DNA of 64,000 nt, taken from positions 1 through 64,000 of the forward strand of contig WHSA01000342.1 in NCBI GenBank assembly GCA_012931725.1. The letters run 5' to 3'. Origin of the DNA: Litsea cubeba (Eukaryota; Streptophyta; Magnoliopsida; Laurales; Lauraceae). Made by a program: the position numbers and the translations under genes. How positions within the stretch are numbered: the first letter of the stretch is position 1; the number at the start of each line of letters is the position of its first letter. The notes below the pieces were generated by a model. The model had not been told where the DNA came from. It saw only the letters and a list, made by a program, of their open reading frames with translations, and ran no database searches. This document shows, piece by piece, positions 33,145 through 45,087 of the stretch.

Positions 33145-35554
33145 CTACCTAGCCTTAAGGGCTAGGGCCAGGCGAAGGTTGAAAAAAATAATTTTTTATA
33201 TTATTATTTATAATAATCTCTTTATACTATGATGCTAGCCCTCCTTTATTCGAGCAAAGAACACTTGCAATTTAGTTTATCATCATATCAAAATATTATT
33301 TAGGATTAATAATTTGATAGTATTGTGACATGAAATTAGGAAATGGACGACACCATTAAAAACTTTATCACACTAACCGTAGTTACATAGTTTAAGTAAT
33401 ATGCCTAATTTTGTTTGTTGTCAGGCTATTGATAAGATTATTGCAATTGAAGTTCAGCTAATTATAGTCTTTTTTACCAGTTTATGCATTACGTCTTTTC
33501 TATAAAGCGATAATATAGACCATCAAAGCCTGTTTGATAAGTCTCATCTGATTCAATTAGATTTAGTTATTAAAAAATCCATTAGAACTTTTCTAAATAG
33601 ATTATTTAGTATTTGTGGTTCAAATAGACATCAGGCCACTTTTGAATTAGCATTTACCCTAACTTGTAATTCTTTGCAATATCACCATTAGATTTTATAA
33701 CAAAGCAATTAATTAAACTTTTACTACCTATGATGATTGATAGATGATTTGATGCATCTGCACACGGGTCAATGTCACAAACTTGAAATCCATATATGGC
33801 ATCCACTTGAATGAAACAATAATCATAGAATTAATGAGATAGGAAGAAATTGGCATCAACCAATCGCTAGAGGCTAAAGCTCAAACTCACACAGTGATGA
33901 TGTTGATGGCCATCCATCTAAAGTCTTAAGCATCATTGTTTACATTAATAGTAAAAATCAGTCTAATTAATGACAACTTAAATTTCCTTTTCATTGAAGT
34001 GTTGGGAAAATGTAGAATCAAACATAAATGGAAATATGAGGATCTACGGGGATATCCATAAAAAAATATTTCACCTAAGATTGGTTATTATTTTTTGACA
34101 AGAAATTAAGGCTCTGCCATTAATTGCTAATTAGAGGAGTTTTTCTTATAACAATTTAGTAAAAATCCCTATATATCTATTATATTATACATATTATTTA
34201 TTTATATATTAATAGACAAAGGACTGGCCAGGGCCCTCTCAATCTAGCTAAGGGAAGCCTTAGCTTGGCCCTCAAGGCTGCGAGTTTTTTCAAAATTGGG
34301 CCCTACCCTACCCTCGGGCTTTAAGACAAAAAGAAAAAAAACCCCTCGCTTTGTGGCCTTTTGAGGGTTGAGACAGGCCGGGCTCCCAAGTCAAAAGGGC
34401 CGAATTGATAGCCCTAGTCCTAAGTCATAAAGATAGGGTTCTACCATATCGTTACCATGCTATTGCATTAAAAAAATAAAAGAAAAAAACCCATACTCAA
34501 CCCAATTATTAGTATTCTACCAAAAATGAGGAAAAACAAATTATCAATAGTTTGCATTAAAGACGGTCCATACCAGAATATTTTGGATTGGAACCCCAAG
34601 GCAGCGCTTTGGAGGCCTATTGACATCGCAAGCAAATGGTATCAACTCTCTAATGTTCTGGGTTTTCTGACCCCAAACCCATCAGCTGGAGTCCATTTAG
34701 AAGAGTTTCCATTGTTTCAAAACAAAATCAAATTTCTAAGTTTGGTAGCTTTACATTGTTAGAGAAGTGAGATAAAATGTCAACTCAAGAGAGAAAAAAA
34801 AAAGAGAGAAAAGGTCAAATGAAAACGTACTAATTTTTATTTAAAAAAAGATTTTACAAGAAAAATCACCTAAGATGCGAACTACACCAAAATGGCCCTC
34901 TTAGCTTCCCTTGCATGGAAGTGGTCTAAGGGAGGGTCGATATGGGCCATCCGGTAGGTCCTTTAAAATGCAAAAAACCATAGTTTTTCGCTTATCTTCT
35001 TCGTCCTCACCTCTCTCCCCCAAGACCAATGGGTTTGTACTGATTTGTAGATAATGGTAATAATGTGGCTTATGATAGTGATACTTAAAATTTAGAATAT
35101 ATGGTACAACTCAAATGAAAGGTTAAGAAACTCCCGTTACAGTGGAATGAATGCCACACATGGATTGTTTCTCATATATATATATATATATATTAAACAC
35201 ATTTCGTTGAGTTTTCTTCCGGATAATAGAGGCTTACGTCAAGTTGTATGAAGATGCAAAGTGTAGCTGTCCAATTAAAATGCTCATTTTTAGCATATCC
35301 TCTCAGAGGAGGATGAAGTAATATACTCCATAGTTAGAGATGAAATGATGAGTCCGGGCCTACATAATGAAAATCTTAAGAACGTGTTTGGTCCAGACAA
35401 ATTAAGCGTTCCCTTCTAATGTGCCCATGGAAAACAATTTCCACGACACAGAAAACTCGGAACAATCAAAATTCATTTTTTCATCGAGAATGTCGGGAGA
35501 GTCCAAAAAATATGAAACGCCTCAATCCCCACTTCTCATAAAATTCCTCCATCA
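33145..35554. other. AT-rich spacer
   Basis: No gene recognised. Around 34,210-34,415 there is a GGGCCC/GGCCGGGC-rich block ending ATAGCCCTAG that looks like a hAT-type MITE end, but I could not find its other end. A TA tract lies near 35,176-35,193. Confidence 0.4.
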
Positions 35555-35562
35555 CTGAAACG

Positions 35563-36197
35563 TAGGGATGGCAACGGGTCGGATCGGAGGCGGATATTGT
35601 CATATCCATATTCAAATCCATATCCGCCTCCATATCCAAATCCAATTCTCCTTCTCCATATTTTTCTCTCCGATCTCCAAACGGATATCCATTCTATCCT
35701 CCATCCCCGCCTCCAAACGGAGAATCGGATATCCAAATCATTAAAAAAATATTAAAAAGACAATACAATTCAAAATATAATTTAAGCATTAAAAACATTA
35801 AAAAGACGATACAATTCAAAATATATCCAAAAATAAACTTCCAAAATAAAGTCATTCAAGTTTCAACACACTTACACAAGTCATACAAATCCCAATTATT
35901 GAAGTGTTCTCTGTAATATATTGATATATATATATGGTGTAATATATATAATATTATATAAGATAAGGGGGAAAACTGCAATTAAGGGTTAAACGGATAT
36001 CCAAACGGGTCGGATACGGGTCGGATATCCAAACAGATATTCGGATCGGATATCTCCATATCCGCCTCCGATCTGATCTCCGAATTTTTTTCAAAATCCA
36101 TATCCGAATCCGACCCGATCTCCAAAAAAATTTCCGAAATCCATATCCAAACGGATCGGATCGGATCGGATCGGACCGGACGGAATTGCCTTCCCTA
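35563..36197. mobile_element. hAT-type MITE with GGATATCC/CGGATC repeats (635 bp)
   Basis: Ends TAGGGATGGCAA and TTGCCTTCCCTA (11 of 12 inverted), perfect 8-bp target duplication CTGAAACG (35555-35562 and 36198-36205). Subterminal zones are packed with CGGATATCC and GGATCGGATC motifs; the centre is AT-rich. The Arg/Tyr-rich ORFs on the minus strand are artefacts of the repeats. Confidence 0.93.
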
Positions 36198-36294
36198 CTG
36201 AAACGTACCTCCAAACCTCTCAGATAGTCTTTCACTCACCTCCCTCTTCCGCTTCAAAACCCAACAACCTCTGTTACTACCAAACCCAGCAGCA

Positions 36295-36826
36295 TAGGGG
36301 CGGACCCAGGATTTCATCTTGTTGGTTGTCAACTTAAATAAATATATTTTAACAAATCAATATAGCTAATATCATTTTTATATTTTTTCTAGACATATCT
36401 CCAAGTTCAAGCATGATAAATATATTAAAATCAAAGACTAAATTTCGCATTAAAAGAAAAATCAAGATCTAGCTGACACAAATAATTGTATTTTAGTACA
36501 TTCCAACTTTCATAATCCATCAAAATGGAACTCGACATCAGACGAGGAGATGGTCTGCGCAGCGTTCTTTTACAGTTCTTCCTATTAGAATGTTAGGGAG
36601 TAGGGACTTAGGGTTCTGGCCTTCTGGGCTTCCCTTTTCTGGCTTTGAGACTTGGGAGACGTCAGACGAGGAGATGGATGAAGCGCCGATTTGGTCTTCT
36701 TCTTTTTTCCACTTTGTGCAAACAATTGAGGGGCCACTTGTTATAAAATTAATATATAAACTAATTAAATCATATTATATATAGGAGTTAGTGATTTGAG
36801 AGGGGCCTACGTGTAGGCCGCCCCTG
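36295..36826. mobile_element. hAT-type MITE, GGGGCGGACC family (532 bp)
   Basis: Left end TAGGGGCGGACCCAGG, right end GGCCGCCCCTG; flanked by CAGCAGCA (36287-36294) and CAGCAGCC (36827-36834), an 8-bp duplication with one change. An inner phrase, CAGACGAGGAGATGG, occurs twice. No transposase. Its terminus resembles those of the elements at 43.9 and 46.7 kb. Confidence 0.85.
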
Positions 36827-38945
36827 CAGCAGCCTCTCTCTCGTGCCCTCAGCCCCGCCCAACAAAACCCTCCTTGTTTTCTGTATTTTCTGTATTTGCC
36901 TCTGCCCTTGCCAGCAGGTTCTCTCTCTAGATTTCAAACCCTCCTTGTTTCAATCCCTCCCTTTCTATGCCAATTGTACTGTTTAAAACTTTCCTTGCTT
37001 TGATTTTAGGGAGATCATGGAATCTATCATGCCAAAATACATATACAAAAGTAGAAAACATAATTTTTTGTGATTTTCAAACATGATTATGCTGATACAA
37101 CATTACCTGGATACTGGTATATCCTTTACATTACAAGACATTTTTGGGATTTTCAAACATAATTATGCTGGTTTGATTTTTTTAGAATAGATCTAAAATG
37201 ACATTGCCAAACAAGAAAACCTTAGCCCATTCTCACTCTTTGGGGAACATTCTCAGCACAACCCATTTTCAGAATAGACAGATTATAAGCACATATGAAT
37301 GATTTTGGCCCGGCCCGCCAGGCACGACAGGCCTGGCCCGCCTGGCCTGTCCAAAAATGAATATGCTTTTAAAAAATTATCCAATTTACCCCCCAAACAG
37401 CCATAAAACGGTCATATAAGGGGTATTTTGTGTCGTTTTCAGTTTTACAAAGTCTATAAATACTCTAACCCTCCCATGCTTTTTCTTTTAATCAAAGTTT
37501 TATTTACAAAAAAAAATACAAAGGATGTCAATCATTATATAACAGGTGGGCCTAGTCATGTCAAATGGGCGTGGGCCCATTATGACAAAATCACTGTAGA
37601 AATTGTGCCCAAATATAACACAAACTTCTTCTGTGCAGTTTTATTTTGGCACCTACCAAACATCACTAGATGGCTTTGTTTGGCCAAGTAAGCTTGGAAA
37701 ATTGATTGGGAACTTGGGTCTAATTGAAACCAAATCTAAATTTATTGACCCAAATTTCATCCCTTTCTAATATTCTTCTCTGGCCCGGTCAATAGTTATA
37801 AACTTATAATAGTAATCCAAAATATATATATATATAATGTTACTTTTACTTTTATTATGATTATATTATCCCATTAAAACATAATCATAATAACTATCAT
37901 TTGATGTTTGCACTTTACATCTTCTTAGTTTACGTAACATATCATTATATACTGTGTTATAAGGATTCAACATTTTAGTTATGAGGTTATGAAAATGCCA
38001 GTGGTTTGTTGTCCAGCTTTTTTGTGTGGATGGTTTGTCCATTGAACACAACTTTGTTGAGTAAATCTTTGTTGTCTCAATGATTTATGTGAAGTGGAAT
38101 GCTCCTCAAATTAGTTCAAAAAAAGGGATACTTAAATTGGCTATTATCTCTGTCTATAGTGTAATAATTTCTTTAGTATCTCATCCTAATATGAATATTC
38201 AAGAAATAATCATAGGTCAAATGCAACAGAAGTGTGAGTGAGGTTTGTCCATTAAACATGGTTTTGTTAAAAATAAATCATATGCTGGCAAATAAGCAAT
38301 TTTAGCAAAGTAGTAGCTGATCCTCCACAAATGTGTTCTCTTATTGACACAGTTTCATTAGCTTTTCAGTTCATTTAATTATGGGTGTTTATAGAAAAAA
38401 TATGCTCGTGGGAAGGGGATAGAACTACAATTAGCACAATTCCTACATTATCACTCATATAAGTGTTGGCTAAGATTCATAAATTATGTGGAACAATTTC
38501 TCAATAAATTACTATATTTTTCATATGTTGAACTTCATGAATCATTTTGAAAATAGGGCTTGAAAATGCTCATTCATTTTTTTCTGAATGACTTTGCATC
38601 ATATATCTAGTGGCTAATCATTGTGGTATAAGAATTTGTTAATCCAAACAGATCAGGATTGTGGTAGATCCAATATTGATGGATTCACGTTCAAGGGAAG
38701 AAGAGCTAATGAGTTTACAAAAGAAGGGAGAGACTCTAAAGATTATATTAATTACTAGATTAGGATTAAGTCTCTTTTTATAAGGAAAAAAAAAAGAAAA
38801 AAATATGAAGGAGGCCCGCCTGGCACGGCCCGGCCCGCTCCAGCCCGTGCCAGCGGGCCATGTCGCGCCAGGGTATTTCACTGGTGGGCTGGGCCGTGCC
38901 CGCTAGCTGGGGCGAGTCGGGCCGGCCCGTTTGACATGCCTACGC
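36827..38945. other. Spacer with GGCCCG-rich blocks
   Basis: No gene. Two GC-rich blocks (about 37,308-37,352 and 38,812-38,940) carry GGCCCGCC/GGCCCGGCCC repeats. The second ends CCCGTTTGACATGCCTA, typical of a MITE end, and a related TAGTCATGTCAAATGGGC lies at about 37,553, but the flanks do not show a matching target duplication. Likely one decayed element of about 1.4-1.6 kb. Confidence 0.45.
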
Positions 38946-40490
38946 CAAACGGGCACAATTCCTCAGTAATCCTTACCCTCATATTTCTGTTCTTATATTA
39001 AAATTTTTAAAACTCACCCAAAGTAAGCATTTGCACAGTATTTTTCCAAAAACAAAGCTAGGTGCCAAGGGAATCTTCAATTCAAAGAGCAAGAATATTC
39101 AATTGTAAGTATGGCTCAATGCAAGAAAATATGCACAAATATTCAACTCAAGGACAAACTTTCAAGTGACAAAAAACAACTAGGATGCCCCCAAATTAAC
39201 GCGTTGCTTTCCGGACTGGCTTTCGTGGAAACCCATTTCCTATCTTTTGAGCTTCTATTGGTTTCACTTTCACTGCAGGCAGTGGTTTTCACAGGCAGTG
39301 CAGACGCTTCTTGAATTTTTCCTCAGTACTCTTGTCAGCAACTTGAAATCATTGACTGGCGAGTGGGACCCACTTACTAAATCCAACACCTCAGGAATTA
39401 CATCCCCCATTCAATGAACTAAACTTCACTGTAGAGGAAGGGTGGTCAAGCTTTACATACTCCCAACCCCATACGTAGAACACACTTGACTCTCCATATA
39501 ATTGGAGGAGAAATTTTAAAAAAAAAGTCTTAAATTTTTTTCCTTATTTCAACAAAAGGACACAAGTCTCAAAATCTTTTAAAATAGTCTATGAGTTATC
39601 CAAAAGTTTTCAATTAAGGTCATTTGTATATTTAAAATTATTTTTTTATAATTATTTTCCTCATTTTTTAAAAAAAATATCCAAATCACCCTTTATTGAA
39701 AAAAAAACCCCTTTACTTTATTTATATTCTTTTCATTTCTTTAACAACTAGTATCCCCATGGCAATCCGCTACATTTAGTGACTGCCAAAACCATGCCAG
39801 GTCTTTAAATAAAGGGTATCTAAAAAAAAATTTTAAGAAAAGAAATCACCAAAAGTTACTTTTAAATGTCTCCATGCCCATAAATAAAAACTTATTGAAA
39901 AGCTCATATACTAATTTAAAATTTATATCTCTTTTTTTTTCAAATATGGCAAAAACTTAAATCCTTATTTTATACTTCTCTATATTTAATAATAACGACT
40001 GCATGACTTTGACCCCCTCAACTTGATCCACTGTTAATTTCAAATTGCACTAGCTTACTCCACTGATCATGAATTTTTTGCCATGATGACTTCATATATT
40101 GGCACGCCATTTTGGACTTGATGAATGAGACATCAACATCATCTATCTACTCTCTAGAGTCGCCCATCAAAGAGGAATTTGGATTCCGAGTCTGTTTGGA
40201 CGAATCCTGTGCGTCGCCTCAGCTATGATTTTCTTTTGAATAAAAAAAATAAAATACCCCCATTTTTCTTATCCCATGGGGCGCTGGCTGCGGGGATTCG
40301 TCGGACGAAACAGGGATCCAGACTATCCAAAATATTCAACAAGCTCGTGGGTTATAAAGTCTCCCATGGTCATGACTCATGTGACCGCCTCTCCCTCTTT
40401 CACGCTCGGTCGCTTTCTTGTATCCACGTTAAGCAATTAGAGAGGTTTTCAATTCAACAAACCCCTACCCCACCAGGTGCCCCCAACACA
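38946..40490. other. Region upstream of the P450 gene
   Basis: AT-rich, no gene recognised. A 67-codon ORF (39111-39314) has no family signature. The last few hundred bases presumably hold the P450 promoter. Confidence 0.4.
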
Positions 40491-40491
40491 C

Positions 40492-40498
40492 TATAAAA
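40492..40498 (+). promoter_or_regulatory. TATA box of the P450 gene
   Basis: TATAAAA, 103 bp before the ATG at 40601, in a C/A-rich stretch. The distance suits a plant core promoter with a leader of about 70 bases. Confidence 0.65.
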
Positions 40499-40600
40499 TT
40501 CCACATGCCCAAAAGCATGAACCTACAAACACAAACACACCACAACAAGAAGCCAACACCAAAGAGAAACTTTAGGAGAAGACGAGCATCTGTTATTTCC

Positions 40601-43600
40601 ATGGATTCTTTGTCGATCGTCCTCATCTCTCTCTCCCTTTGTGTGAGTGTGACTCTTGTGACCACCCTCTTCACCAAACCCCACAAGAAAAGGAAGCTCC
40701 CACCAGGCCCTCCCTTGCTCTACAACCTTGAATGGCTAACAAAGTCCATGTTCGAGCTCGAGCCCATCCTCCGCCGGCTCGGCTCCAAGTACGGGCCCAT
40801 TTTCACCATCCTTCAAGGACCTCGCACTCACATTTACATCTCCGATCATTCCCTTGCCCACAAGGCACTCGTCGAGAAGGGATCGACATTTTCCGACCGA
40901 CCGCATGCCTCGGAGGCAACCCAAAAACTCACCAGCAACCAGCACAACATCAGCCATGCGGGGTAGCGTATAATGAATTGGTTCTTTCAAAGTTCTTAAT
41001 TTCAAAGATTTCAACTAAGTTTTTCTTTCCTGTTTCTCAGAGACCTTAAATTAGATTTACAATGTTATTAATAAAGAAGAATAGAAAACAAAGAAAGGAG
41101 ACAAAGTTTGAAAAAGAGGAATGGGCTTCACTATTCACATACAGTGCCATGTACCTCTTATTTTGTATTTATACGGGACAATTACCCTACAACATATGTA
41201 ATAATAATATAGGAAAATGTAATAATAAGATTGCATTGAGGGAAGCATTACCGTCTACGGCACTGTAGCTCCGCAAGTCTTCCCGCTTAAGATAGTGCGA
41301 TATCCAACATCCCTATGATATCGCAATGTGGGATATCCTACAGACAAGCAATTCTGCTCTAATTACACTTTTTCGATAGTTCTGTAGGGATTTTCGGGTT
41401 TTAGACCTGTTGTACGGTAATTGTCCCTATTTATATTGAGTGTCTCTTCATTGTACACATCTTCCTCAATACGAATCTATATACTAGAGTCTACATAATA
41501 TTTAAAAGAATATAAAATACAAGATTTATATTGAGTTTCTCTTCATTGGACATATCTTTCTCAATAGAAATCTATATCCTAGAGTCTATATAATGTTTAA
41601 AGGGAGTTACTCTTGGGAGAGTTACTCTTACGGTACCGTCAGAGTAAGAGGTGAGGCACTCGTATTTAGGCTGTTAGCATTTGATATATGTAGATGTAAG
41701 GGCTCTCACCATTACTCTCATACTAACGTAAGAGTAACTCTTGTAGAAGTATATCTCATATTTTAAACAAAAAGTCTACATGAACAAACTTTTTTGCCAG
41801 AATTTTGGACTGCCCCTATGATATCCTTTGAATATTCAAGGGATATCACAGGAGTTGTCCAAAATTATGGTAAAAAAGTTTTTCCATGTAGCACTACTGT
41901 ATTTTACAAGAATATAAAATAAAAAACTTGATGATACATAGGAGTGCAATCCACACATATATATATATAATATGTCAAATCTCCATACGGATTGTCATAA
42001 ATCACCTTTCTATTTTACGATGATTGTGTAGATAGTTGAATGACTGTACCAAATCTGACATCTCCATTGTGATTTTGTGTTAAGACATTTCAAATGTTGA
42101 CTATGATGGCAATGTAGCTGCCTCTATAGTAACTTTGATTCTATGTTGACCGATCTTGTAGATCCTGCAGAAACAGTGGGGCTGGTTGCTTTGAGAGACT
42201 GGGACTGCAAGTGCGGAACTTGTGGTCTTGCTTATCAATTAGGATTTAAATTTAAGATCTGATTAGTTTAATAATATCTCTTGTAGTTTAGCCAAGTGAA
42301 AAAAAGATGACAGTACATTTTATTTGTTAAAATACAGTCCCCAATGTTTTTTTTTTTTAAATGGAATCCGGCCCCAATGTTTTTATGTAATAATAATATT
42401 CCTCATGAAACAAAGAAATGTGTATATGTATATTAGAATGGATATCCAATTGTATGTGTTTATTATATCCAAGAGATTCTAGCAGAGTTGTAAAAATATT
42501 GATGATTTTCATTTTCACTTTTGTCATAGGTATGGTCCACTGTGGCGCCTCCTTCGCCGGAACCTCATGTCTGAGATCCTCCACCCATCCAAGGTCAAGA
42601 TCTTCGCCCAAGGCCGTGAGTGGGTGCTCAAGATGTTGATTGAAGAGGTTAGGCGTAATGCTTATTCAGGTGAGCCCGTCTTTGTTGCTGAAAGCTTCCA
42701 GTACGCCATGTTCTGCTTGCTCCTGTTCATGAGTTTTGGACAGAAACTCGACGAAAGTACTGTAAAAAAGATCAAAGACATTCAACAATCATTGCTTGCG
42801 AGATCCCCTATCTTCAACTCCTTACTCTTCTTTTCCAATATTGGAAAGATACTATTTCGTGGGAAATTGAATAAGCTTATCGAAATTCGCCGTGACCAAG
42901 AAGAGCTGCTTCTTCCATTGATAAGAGCACGCAAGGATAAGAACCAAAACCATCAAGACGACAATACCTTTCTCTTTAGCTATGTTGATTCGCTTCTTGA
43001 TGTGGAGCTTCCAGACGAAGGGGGTAGAAAGTTCACCGAAGGTGAGATTGTTAGCCTGTGCTCAGAATTTCTGAGTGCGGGAACTGACACCACATCAACA
43101 TCCCTACAGTGGATCATGGCTAATTTGGTTAAGAATCCAGGGATACAACAGAAGCTGGTGGATGAAATAGAGAGAGTTGTGGGGAAGGAGGCAGAGATTG
43201 TAAGGGAGGAGGACTTAAACGCGATGCCATATTTGAAGGCAGTGGTCATGGAAGGGCTAAGAAGGCACCCACCAAGCCACTTTGTGTTGCCACACGCAGT
43301 GTCGGAGGAGGTGACGTTTGAAGGGTATGTTATACCAAAGGATGCTACCATCAATTTTTTGATAGCAGACATGGGGATGGATGAGAAAGTGTGGGATGAG
43401 CCCATGGCGTTTAGGCCAGAGAGGTTCTTAGATGGTGGTGAGAAGGTGGACATAACAGGGAGTAGGGAGATCAAAATGATGCCTTTTGGGGTAGGGAGAC
43501 GGATTTGCCCAGGGCTTAATCTTGCAATGCTTCATCTTGAATACTTTGTGGCGAATCTTGTGAAAGAGTTTGAATGGAAGATTGTGGATGGAGAAGAGGT

Positions 43601-43679
43601 GGATTTGACTGAAAAGGAGGGATTTACTATAATAATGAAGAATCCCTTGAAGGCAAAAATCACTCCAAGGAAAATGTGA
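40601..43679 (+). CDS. Cytochrome P450, CYP89A-like (two exons)
   Basis: ER-anchored heme monooxygenase. Exons 40601-40962 and 42530-43679 join in phase (GG|G) across a GT-AG intron to give 503 residues, normal for the family. Start chosen at MDSLSIV: residues 5-23 form the membrane anchor, then the LPPGPP hinge (33-38). An upstream in-frame ATG (40505) would add a basic tail in front of the anchor. Visible motifs: WRLLRRN (helix C, about 126), AGTDTT (helix I, 304-309), EGLR (ExxR, 362-365), PERF (417-420) and FGVGRRICPG with heme Cys 447. The segment after the hinge, LLYNLEWL, is about four residues short of, and unlike, the usual P-I-G-N motif. Arabidopsis CYP89A9 acts on chlorophyll breakdown products; whether this one does is unknown. 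Looks intact. Confidence 0.93.
41175..41427. mobile_element. MITE in the P450 intron (253 bp, MULE-like)
   Basis: Inverted ends GGGACAATTACCCTACAAC and GTTGTACGGTAATTGTCCC (18 of 19). Flanks TATTTATAC (41166-41174) and TATTTATAT (41428-41436) read as a 9-bp target duplication with one change, pointing to a Mutator-like MITE. Confidence 0.85.
41428..41600 (+). repeat. 95-bp tandem duplication in the P450 intron
   Basis: ATTTATATTGAGTNTCTCTT recurs at 41429 and 41524, each followed by matching sequence up to CTAGAGTCTA(C/T)ATAAT(A/G)TTTAAA. The MITE next door has its insertion site at the start of the first copy. Confidence 0.85.
41604..41742. mobile_element. Second MITE-like inverted repeat in the P450 intron
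   Basis: Arms AGAGTTACTCTTACG (41619-41633) and CGTAAGAGTAACTCTT (41727-41742) are inverted copies. GGAGTTACTCTTGG just before the left arm is a second, offset copy, so the left edge is uncertain. No coding content. Confidence 0.7.
41777..41890. mobile_element. Third MITE-like hairpin in the P450 intron (114 bp)
   Basis: The two halves pair over most of their length: TACATG-ACAAACTTTTTTGCC at the left against the complement of the right end, both continuing through AATTTTGGAC to GATATCC. A foldback element. Confidence 0.8.
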
Positions 43680-43902
43680 GATAATAGAGTTGTTTTGCTC
43701 ATTCCTGTGTGCTTTTTATGCAATTTGCTTTTGAGTGCTTGTGCGTACTACTTGTATTGGAAGTCAGCATAAGGAACAGTGATATTTTATTATGTAATGT
43801 ACGTTTTTATATATTTAATGTGAGTGATGTGACTAATGTCTCTCTGATTTGAATGGAACAAACCGAAAGTTTTTAGATCGTTTGAAAACTTGATGCCACA
43901 TG

Positions 43903-45079
43903 CGGTGGCAGACCCAAAATTCTTCTTCACGTGGGCGCACAACGGTCAATTAAAAAAGGAAATCATTCTTTTGTTAGACTTTCTTTACATTAATATGGCA
44001 AACGAGGAATATATTGCAAATTAATAAAAAAATCCACAATGGTAAACATTTAATTGTAGTAAAATATCAATTTATAGAAAATTTACATTAATGTGAAAAG
44101 GTTCCTTGTTTAAATAGTCTCCCGGCACTCTTAAAAAGTCTTTGATATTTGTTTCCTCTTGGTTATTGCTTTTGGCTGTTGATTGAATAATTTTTCAAAA
44201 TTTTGTCGCCCAAAGAAAATCCCCAACTGAGGATTAAAAAAAAAATCTAATCCTTGCTCCTTTTCCTATAAGAAATATGGAAATCTTCCTTAAACTTATC
44301 ATCATCTTTCTCTCTTCCCCAACCTTCCTCACCCAAAGGGGATCATTAATCATTCTGATATTGCTTTGTGTTTATTATGAAAAGTTCATCACCAACTCAC
44401 TTAAATGAGTTTTCATAAAACAAAAAAAAAAAAAAAAAAAGAGTAGATTTTGTTGGCATTGCTCCAATAATCCCTTAAGCCATTCACAGCCATGCACTAA
44501 ATAGCACATCAATGCAATGAAATCAAAAGAAAAATAATAGGATTCTCTGCAGAATTTTAACAAACAGCTAATGTGTACATCAGAGCATCTATACTCGAAC
44601 ACAAATATGGAGATGATTATGCATTATAAGATATCCACAACCATAATGAAATCAAAACCATAAAGTAAAACACTCAAGCTCATTAATCATATTCCAAGCA
44701 CGAGAAACACCACTTTAGCCCCTTGTAAAAAACATAAAACGAAGTAATTCAACTAGGCTAGCATTTCTACGAGGACTTTCATCGAATAACTAGTTGTCAA
44801 AACACTACAAATGTATGGAACCGGCTTAGAAAGAAAGAGTAAGTTATAATCTTGAAACCACTGCTAAGAGAGAAGGGACGATGAAGGGAAAAGAAGTTAG
44901 AGAGATCTGTATTGGACCAGAAGTGGAAAGAAGCTCTTAGAGGGTTTTCTTTTCTGTAAGGTGGGGCGAGCTTTTTCACAAGTGGGATGATGCGCCAGAG
45001 GTGCATTCCACCCTTTGGGAGATTCTGGATTGGACCTGGGGCGTCCGCCCCAAATGAACATAACCTGGGTCCGCCCCTG
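43903..45079. mobile_element. hAT-type non-autonomous element (1,177 bp) just 3' of the P450
   Basis: Left end CGGTGGCAGACCCAAAATT, right end ACCTGGGTCCGCCCCTG, the GGGGCGGACCCAGG family. Flanked by GCCACATG (43895-43902) and GCCAGATG (45080-45087), an 8-bp duplication with one change. No transposase ORF; AT-rich inside, with an A run near 44,424. It begins 223 bp after the P450 stop codon. Confidence 0.85.
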
Positions 45080-45087
45080 GCCAGATG

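Noticed and set aside
35954..36235. Arg/Asp-rich ORF that might look like an RNA-binding protein
   Set aside because: Translation of GGATCGG repeats inside a hAT MITE.
37300..38945. One MITE with GGCCCG ends
   Set aside because: Candidate ends are visible but no target duplication supports a single element, so it is described only as a spacer feature.
40505..40600. Upstream in-frame ATG as the P450 start
   Set aside because: It would place 32 basic residues before the membrane anchor; MDSLSIV at 40601 gives a normal P450 N-terminus. The upstream ATG also lies only 13 bp after the TATA start, before the expected transcription start.
42980..43474. 164-codon minus-strand ORF across the P450
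   Set aside because: Antisense shadow of the P450 coding exon.
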